From an uncultured Eubacteriales bacterium (GTDB taxonomy: Bacteria; Bacillota_A; Clostridia; Christensenellales; Aristaeellaceae), in assembly GCA_902766515.1 (NCBI GenBank), contig CACXEB010000078.1, positions 1 through 10,186 of the forward strand: a stretch of 10,186 nucleotides of DNA. The letters are read 5' to 3'. The notes beneath the pieces were generated by a model. That model ran no database searches, was not told where the DNA came from, and saw nothing but the letters and a program-made list of their open reading frames with translations. The translations under genes were made by a program, and so were the position numbers. Positions 7,695 to 10,186 of the stretch are shown here, one piece after another (the first letter of the stretch is position 1; every line of letters starts with the position of its first letter).

Positions 7695-7740
7695 AAAAAA
7701 GCCCGCTTGATCAGTCCTCCTGGCTGTCGCGGGGCTTTTT
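7695..7740. terminator. Bidirectional intrinsic terminator at the end of the 53-aa gene
   Basis: AAAAAAGCCCGC (7695-7706) pairs with GCGGGGCTTTTT (7729-7740), one C unpaired, giving a GC stem flanked by an A-run and a T-run. On the - strand it ends the 53-aa gene: the left arm of that hairpin is the last coding stretch (codons for KKPR) and the stop codon lies in the loop. On the + strand it would also stop read-through. Confidence 0.75.
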
Positions 7741-7872
7741 GTGCCGGTCATAACGTTTCCGGCTGTCGACGGTCCTGGTGACCGGGGAGAAGGCCCAGGT
7801 CACGCGGCGCTGGCGGTCCAACTGCCGGCGGGCTTTCTTGCCCAGCTTTTCGCGGGAAACGAACGGACGCAT
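7711..7872 (-). CDS. Small basic conserved-type protein, 53 aa, function unknown
   Basis: A short, strongly basic protein rich in Arg and Lys. Its middle contains 'KKARRQLDRQRRVTWAFSPV' and then 'TRTVDSRKRYDR'. I recall similar small proteins ('..KKARRELN..RR.TW..SPVTR.V.SKK.YNR') from many Firmicutes, annotated as hypothetical; this cannot be checked here. The start at 7872 is well supported by AGGAGGTG 6 nt upstream; the same frame is open to an ATG at 7983, but that region contains the promoter. The basic, possibly helical N-terminal half suggests binding to RNA, ribosome or DNA (inference only). It has its own promoter at 7914-7942 and an intrinsic terminator overlapping its 3' end, so it forms a complete single-gene unit. 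Confidence 0.8.
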   Translation of the reverse strand: MRPFVSREKLGKKARRQLDRQRRVTWAFSPVTRTVDSRKRYDRHKKPRDSQED

Positions 7873-8252
7873 GGGCTCACCTCCTCTCCGCGGTGTTTCC
7901 TGCAAGTGACAGCAGTATAACAGATTTCCTCGTCCTCCGCAATAAACCTGCGGTTTAATTCTGACCCCAATACTGATTGGCATCGGAAAGCTGTATAAAA
8001 AGGAACGGCCTCCCGGTCTTCCTCACAGACCAGGAGGTCTTCCATGGACACCCGCAGCAGCCGGGCCAGGGCCAGCAGGTTGTCCACCGTGGGCAGGCAC
8101 TCGCCGTGCTGCCACTTGTAGATCGCCTGCGGATATTCAAACCCGAAATAGGTCTGAAGATCCCGCACGGTCAGCTGCGCCTGGCGGCGGTACCGCTCAA
8201 TGTTGCGGCCCGTTTCCTCCAGGTTGATGACCGGAAACGCTGTCTGGTACAT
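7800..8252 (-). CDS. XRE-family helix-turn-helix regulator, C-terminus doubtful
   Basis: The first about 80 residues are a clear short XRE/Cro-type protein: 'TGRNIERYRRQAQLTVRDLQ' (about 14-33), the recognition region 'PQAIYKWQHGECLPTVDNLL' (41-60), then 'ALARLLRVSMEDLLVCEED'. Such one-domain proteins in Firmicutes usually end soon after this point (about 90-110 aa). Here the frame continues to 150 aa through the promoter, ribosome binding site and first 24 codons of the 53-aa gene in another frame, and the tail looks non-conserved. A single-base change in the A5 run at 7997-8001 would instead end the protein at the stop at 7955-7957. The start is taken at ATG 8252 (AAGGA 8 nt upstream); ATG 8261 (GAAGGG close by) and ATG 8357 (no ribosome binding site) are alternatives. 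It is probably a DNA-binding regulator of unknown target. Confidence 0.7.
   Translation of the reverse strand: MYQTAFPVINLEETGRNIERYRRQAQLTVRDLQTYFGFEYPQAIYKWQHGECLPTVDNLLALARLLRVSMEDLLVCEEDREAVPFYTAFRCQSVLGSELNRRFIAEDEEICYTAVTCRKHRGEEVSPCVRSFPAKSWARKPAGSWTASAA
7914..7942 (-). promoter_or_regulatory. Sigma-A-type promoter for the 53-aa protein gene
   Basis: TTGCGG (7942-7937) and TATACT (7919-7914) on the - strand, spacer 17 nt. The start of transcription is expected near 7907, about 35 nt before the start codon. It lies inside the nominal 3' part of the XRE reading frame. Confidence 0.7.
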
Positions 8253-8390
8253 CCAAATCATCCTTCCCTTCGGGCACAGAACAGCCTGCCGGACAGCAGG
8301 CCGAGAGCAAACGATCCCTTTGGTCGGTTTGTCATGCCGGAAAAGATCAATACACATGAATCAAGGATGAACAGCGGTGAAACGACGGCT

Positions 8391-8419
8391 ATTATAAAAC
8401 AAGACCACCCGGTTGTCAA
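8391..8419 (-). promoter_or_regulatory. Perfect consensus sigma-A promoter upstream of the XRE gene
   Basis: On the - strand TTGACA (8419-8414), a 17-nt spacer and TATAAT (8396-8391): both hexamers and the spacing are fully consensus. Transcription should start near 8384, leaving a leader of about 130 nt before the XRE start. The leader contains a 6-bp hairpin (GCCTGC/GCAGGC, 8284-8301) shortly before the ribosome binding site. Confidence 0.85.
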
Positions 8420-8510
8420 GTTTTTCTGACCACGGAAATTTCACGCCGCATGACTGATCATCGATACCGAAAAACAGAAAAGACGCGAAACAAACGACGG
8501 GAGATCCGCA

Positions 8511-8565
8511 GCACAGAATCCAAGCGTCCGCCGGTTCACCCGCCAGATGAGGCCGCAGGCCAAAA
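8511..8565 (+). repeat. Diverged repeat unit, copy A
   Basis: The core at 8526-8565 shares GTCCGCCGGTTCACCCG and ATGAGGCCGCAGGCC with copy B; the flanks share GCAC-GAATCC. Its internal hairpin is broken: the right arm reads CCGCCAGA instead of CCGGCGGA, so this copy has lost the pairing seen in copy B. Confidence 0.75.
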
Positions 8566-8569
8566 AACA

Positions 8570-8611
8570 GCCGACCTGGCTGAGGGCCGAAGGCCCAAGC
8601 CGGATGTCGGC
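8570..8611. other. Long interrupted hairpin downstream of repeat copy A
   Basis: GCCGAC/GTCGGC (6 bp), CTGGCT/AGCCGG (6 bp with one G-T), then GGGCC-GAA-GGCCC (5 bp, 3-nt loop), separated only by a 2-nt bulge and a small internal loop. No T-run follows on the + strand. Confidence 0.6.
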
Positions 8612-8652
8612 GCAGACACCAAACAGAAGTGACACCATCAACTGTCCTCGGA

Positions 8653-8708
8653 GGCACGGAATCCCTGAGTCCGCCGGTTCACCCGGCGGATGAGGCCGCA
8701 GGCCGAAA
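8653..8708 (+). repeat. Diverged repeat unit, copy B
   Basis: Core at 8669-8708, matching copy A at nearly all of 40 positions. It contains a perfect 8-bp hairpin TCCGCCGG-TTCAC-CCGGCGGA (8670-8690) followed by GGCC-GCA-GGCC (8694-8704). Spacing between the two copies is 143 bp. Confidence 0.75.
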
Positions 8709-8910
8709 CCCGGCTGAAAGCCGGGCGATGGGATGGGAGTGCCGCAGGGGACGTGGCGGGGGAGGCGTCGGAGGGGCACCCTCCGACTGAAATCCGCAGC
8801 AGCGGCATGTACGGTGCGAGGACCAAACGGCGTCAGCCGTTTGTACCTTACAGATTTGCCGTCCAGGCAAATCTGCCAGGGGGGTCCCGAAGGGGGGACG
8901 CAAGTCCCCC
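8709..8910. other. Run of five perfect hairpins
   Basis: Perfect stems in order: CCCGGC/GCCGGG with TGAAA loop (8709-8725); GTCGGAGGG/CCCTCCGAC with GCA loop (8767-8787); AAACGGC/GCCGTTT with GTCA loop (8825-8842); CAGATTTGCC/GGCAAATCTG with GTCCA loop (8851-8875); GGGGGAC/GTCCCCC with GCAA loop (8893-8910). The last one ends 6 nt from the stop codon of the - strand beta-lactamase-like gene and could serve as its terminator, although it lacks a good T-run. Confidence 0.7.
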
Positions 8911-8916
8911 TTTCGC

Positions 8917-9675
8917 TCAGGGCAGCGCCGCCAGCGCTGCCTCTTGCATCGCCCTCTCCGCCTCCGCCACATCGGTGTTCTCGGTCAGGAAGCTGAAGAA
9001 GACCGGATGATCGGCGAAGATGATGCCCACATCGTGGGTGATGCCATCGTCCTCGCCCGTCTTGTGCGCGCAGCGGATGCCGCGGCTGTGCAGGTAGAAG
9101 GGGATTTTGCCGTTCAGCCGCTGGTTGAGCAGGATGGAAAGCATTTCCTGCGAGGCGGCCGGGCTGACCAGCCTGCCGCTGTTGATCAGCATCAGCAGGT
9201 GCTCGGTATCCTCGGCGCAGACGGTGTTCTGGATGCCGCGGCGCGAGAGCTCCGGCTGGAACAGCTTGCGGCGCAGCCGCGTGTGCTGCAGGCCGAGCCG
9301 GTCGATGAAATCGTTGATGCGGTCCATGCCGAGCCGATCAATCAGCAGGTTGGTCGCGGTATTGTCGCTCAGGATGATCATCAGCGTGACGAGATCGCCC
9401 CAGGGCAGCGTCAGCGGCGCGCGCATGTAGTTGAGGGCCCCGCAGGAGGGCAGGTGATCCTCCGCGCGGACGGTGACCGGCGCGTCAAAGTCGAAGGTCC
9501 CGCTCTCCCGCTGGCGGAACGCCTCCGCCATGACGAACAGCTTGATGACCGACGCCGCCTGGACCGGCATGCTGTCGTTGACTGCGATCCGCTCGTCCAG
9601 GGTCGGATCATACGCCGAAAAGCTGAGCCTGCCCGGGACGCGGGAGAGGCAGGCGAGGATGCTGTCACGGTTCAT
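8917..9675 (-). CDS. Class A beta-lactamase-fold serine hydrolase, no signal peptide
   Basis: A 252-aa protein of the beta-lactamase2/class A fold. Visible motifs: S42-V-I-K45 (SxxK), S103-D-N105 (SDN) and K205-T-G207 (KTG), with the spacing of class A enzymes. The omega-loop, normally E-P-E-L-N, reads Q140-P-E-L-S144, so the deacylating Glu166 and Asn170 equivalents are Gln and Ser. There is no signal peptide ('MNRDSILACLSRVPGRLSF'), so it would stay in the cytoplasm. Together these make true penicillin hydrolysis or resistance unlikely; an intracellular peptidase, esterase or amidase-like activity is more plausible (inference). ATG 9675 has GGAGGG 7 nt upstream. It follows the dUTPase gene by 33 nt on the same strand, suggesting one transcript. 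Confidence 0.85.
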   Translation of the reverse strand: MNRDSILACLSRVPGRLSFSAYDPTLDERIAVNDSMPVQAASVIKLFVMAEAFRQRESGTFDFDAPVTVRAEDHLPSCGALNYMRAPLTLPWGDLVTLMIILSDNTATNLLIDRLGMDRINDFIDRLGLQHTRLRRKLFQPELSRRGIQNTVCAEDTEHLLMLINSGRLVSPAASQEMLSILLNQRLNGKIPFYLHSRGIRCAHKTGEDDGITHDVGIIFADHPVFFSFLTENTDVAEAERAMQEAALAALP

Positions 9676-9708
9676 ACATCTACCCTCCGGAGAAGTTTGA
9701 GCAGGAAG

Positions 9709-10186
9709 TCACTCCCCCGTCGACCCGAACCCGCCCGTCCGGACCTCTACGGCATCGTCGTCTTCCGTCAGGCCGAAGGGGACGAACACACCCTGGCAGA
9801 TGGCATCGCCGGCGGCAAAGGCGTGCGGGGCGGCATTGGGGAGCTCAAGGCGCAGCTTGACGAGGATGTGCCCCTCATTGGCTGCGCCGGAGTAATCGCT
9901 GTCGATGTTGCCGACCGTGTTGGCGAGGCGGGTATAGAGCCTGAAACCCAGCCCGCTGCGGGGCATGAGCATCAGCCACCAGCCGGGACGGATCAGCGCG
10001 CGCAGACCGGTCGGGATAACGATGTCCTCCCCCGGCCCCAGCGTGAACGGAAACGGCGTGCGGATGTCATAGCCGCTGGAACCCGCTGTGGCGCGGCGCG
10101 GCAGCGTCAGCCCAGTATAAGCGCTGTCGGCGTCCTCTGTCAAGACATCCGGAAACAGCGTCCGCGCCGCCTCCCGGAACTGCTCC
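9709..10186 (-). CDS. dUTP diphosphatase-like protein, 5' end beyond the window
   Basis: The visible part carries all five trimeric dUTPase motifs in order: AGSSGYD (motif 1), PRSGLGFR (motif 2), NTVGNIDSDYSG (motif 3, with the catalytic Asp and the uracil-stacking Tyr), GDAICQGVFVPF (motif 4) and GGFGSTG at the C-terminus (motif 5). The enzyme hydrolyses dUTP to dUMP and PPi. The nearest possible start, a TTG at 10143, is poor; the frame stays open to the window edge (reading ...EQFREAARTLFPDV before it), so the true start is to the right and the protein has an N-terminal extension. Relative to standard dUTPases it has a few extra residues after motif 3 (SGAANEGH). It is the upstream member of a unit with the beta-lactamase-like gene. 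Confidence 0.88.
   Translation of the reverse strand, partial: EQFREAARTLFPDVLTEDADSAYTGLTLPRRATAGSSGYDIRTPFPFTLGPGEDIVIPTGLRALIRPGWWLMLMPRSGLGFRLYTRLANTVGNIDSDYSGAANEGHILVKLRLELPNAAPHAFAAGDAICQGVFVPFGLTEDDDAVEVRTGGFGSTGE

Larger units (their letters stand above)
8420..8916. other. Gene-free region filled with hairpins and a duplicated unit
   Basis: About 500 bp between the XRE promoter and the beta-lactamase-like gene. Short open frames exist on both strands but none has a ribosome binding site with a recognisable protein, and several read straight through palindromes. From 8511 to 8910 the sequence is almost continuous inverted repeats: 8570-8611 (interrupted 17-bp stem), 8670-8690, 8709-8725, 8767-8787, 8825-8842, 8851-8875 and 8893-8910. 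Two diverged copies of one unit lie at 8511-8565 and 8653-8708. It may be a dispersed palindromic repeat element (REP/MITE-like) or a structured RNA; the strand is undecided. I see nothing notable in 8420-8510. Confidence 0.7.

Noticed and set aside
8675..8687. CGGTTCACCCGG resembling a tRNA T-arm
   Set aside because: The loop is 5 nt instead of 7 and there is no matching acceptor or anticodon arm.
8361..9010. Several 60-112 aa open frames on both strands in the hairpin region
   Set aside because: They read through palindromes and repeats, lack ribosome binding sites and recognisable domains; the similar peptide segments within them come from the duplicated DNA unit.
8917..9675. Reading the class A-like gene as an antibiotic resistance determinant
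   Set aside because: No signal peptide, and Glu166 and Asn170 equivalents are replaced by Gln and Ser.

Overview
The window is G+C-rich DNA from what looks like an anaerobic gut or rumen Clostridia-type Firmicute (inference). The pointers are AGGAGGT-type ribosome binding sites, sigma-A promoters with 17-nt spacers, a Firmicutes-type short XRE regulator, an ACT_7/Nudix pair, and a catabolic gene set typical of fibre degraders. No phage, transposase, CRISPR, tRNA or rRNA is visible.

Left part (1-6693, + strand): a tightly packed pectin/rhamnogalacturonan-type catabolic operon. It holds the 3' end of an oligogalacturonate-lyase-like gene, an intracellular SGNH rhamnogalacturonan acetylesterase-like enzyme, a large GH2 protein with a copper-amine-oxidase-N-like C-terminal domain, a URO-D/MtaA-like protein with an H-x-C...C zinc motif, and a second GH2 protein with the NxK carboxylate-recognition motif of beta-glucuronidases. 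Gaps are -8 to 26 nt. None of the complete proteins has a signal peptide, so the operon probably processes imported oligosaccharides in the cytoplasm: lyase cleavage, deacetylation, trimming of non-reducing residues, and an unknown methyl-transfer step. Its promoter, transporter and regulator lie outside the window.

Middle part (6706-8419, - strand): a perfect 10-bp hairpin lies between the convergent units. Then come an ACT_7 protein and a Nudix hydrolase (overlapping pair, own promoter), a conserved-looking 53-aa basic protein (own promoter, bidirectional terminator), and a short XRE regulator preceded by a perfect TTGACA-N17-TATAAT promoter. The XRE frame runs on through the promoter and start of the 53-aa gene, which suggests an altered C-terminus.

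Right part: 8420-8916 has no credible protein gene but contains a dense array of hairpins, including two diverged copies of a unit of about 40-55 bp. It is the best candidate for an undescribed structured repeat or RNA. It is followed, on the - strand, by a class A beta-lactamase-fold protein lacking a signal peptide and the usual Glu166/Asn170, and by a dUTPase whose real start lies beyond the right edge.
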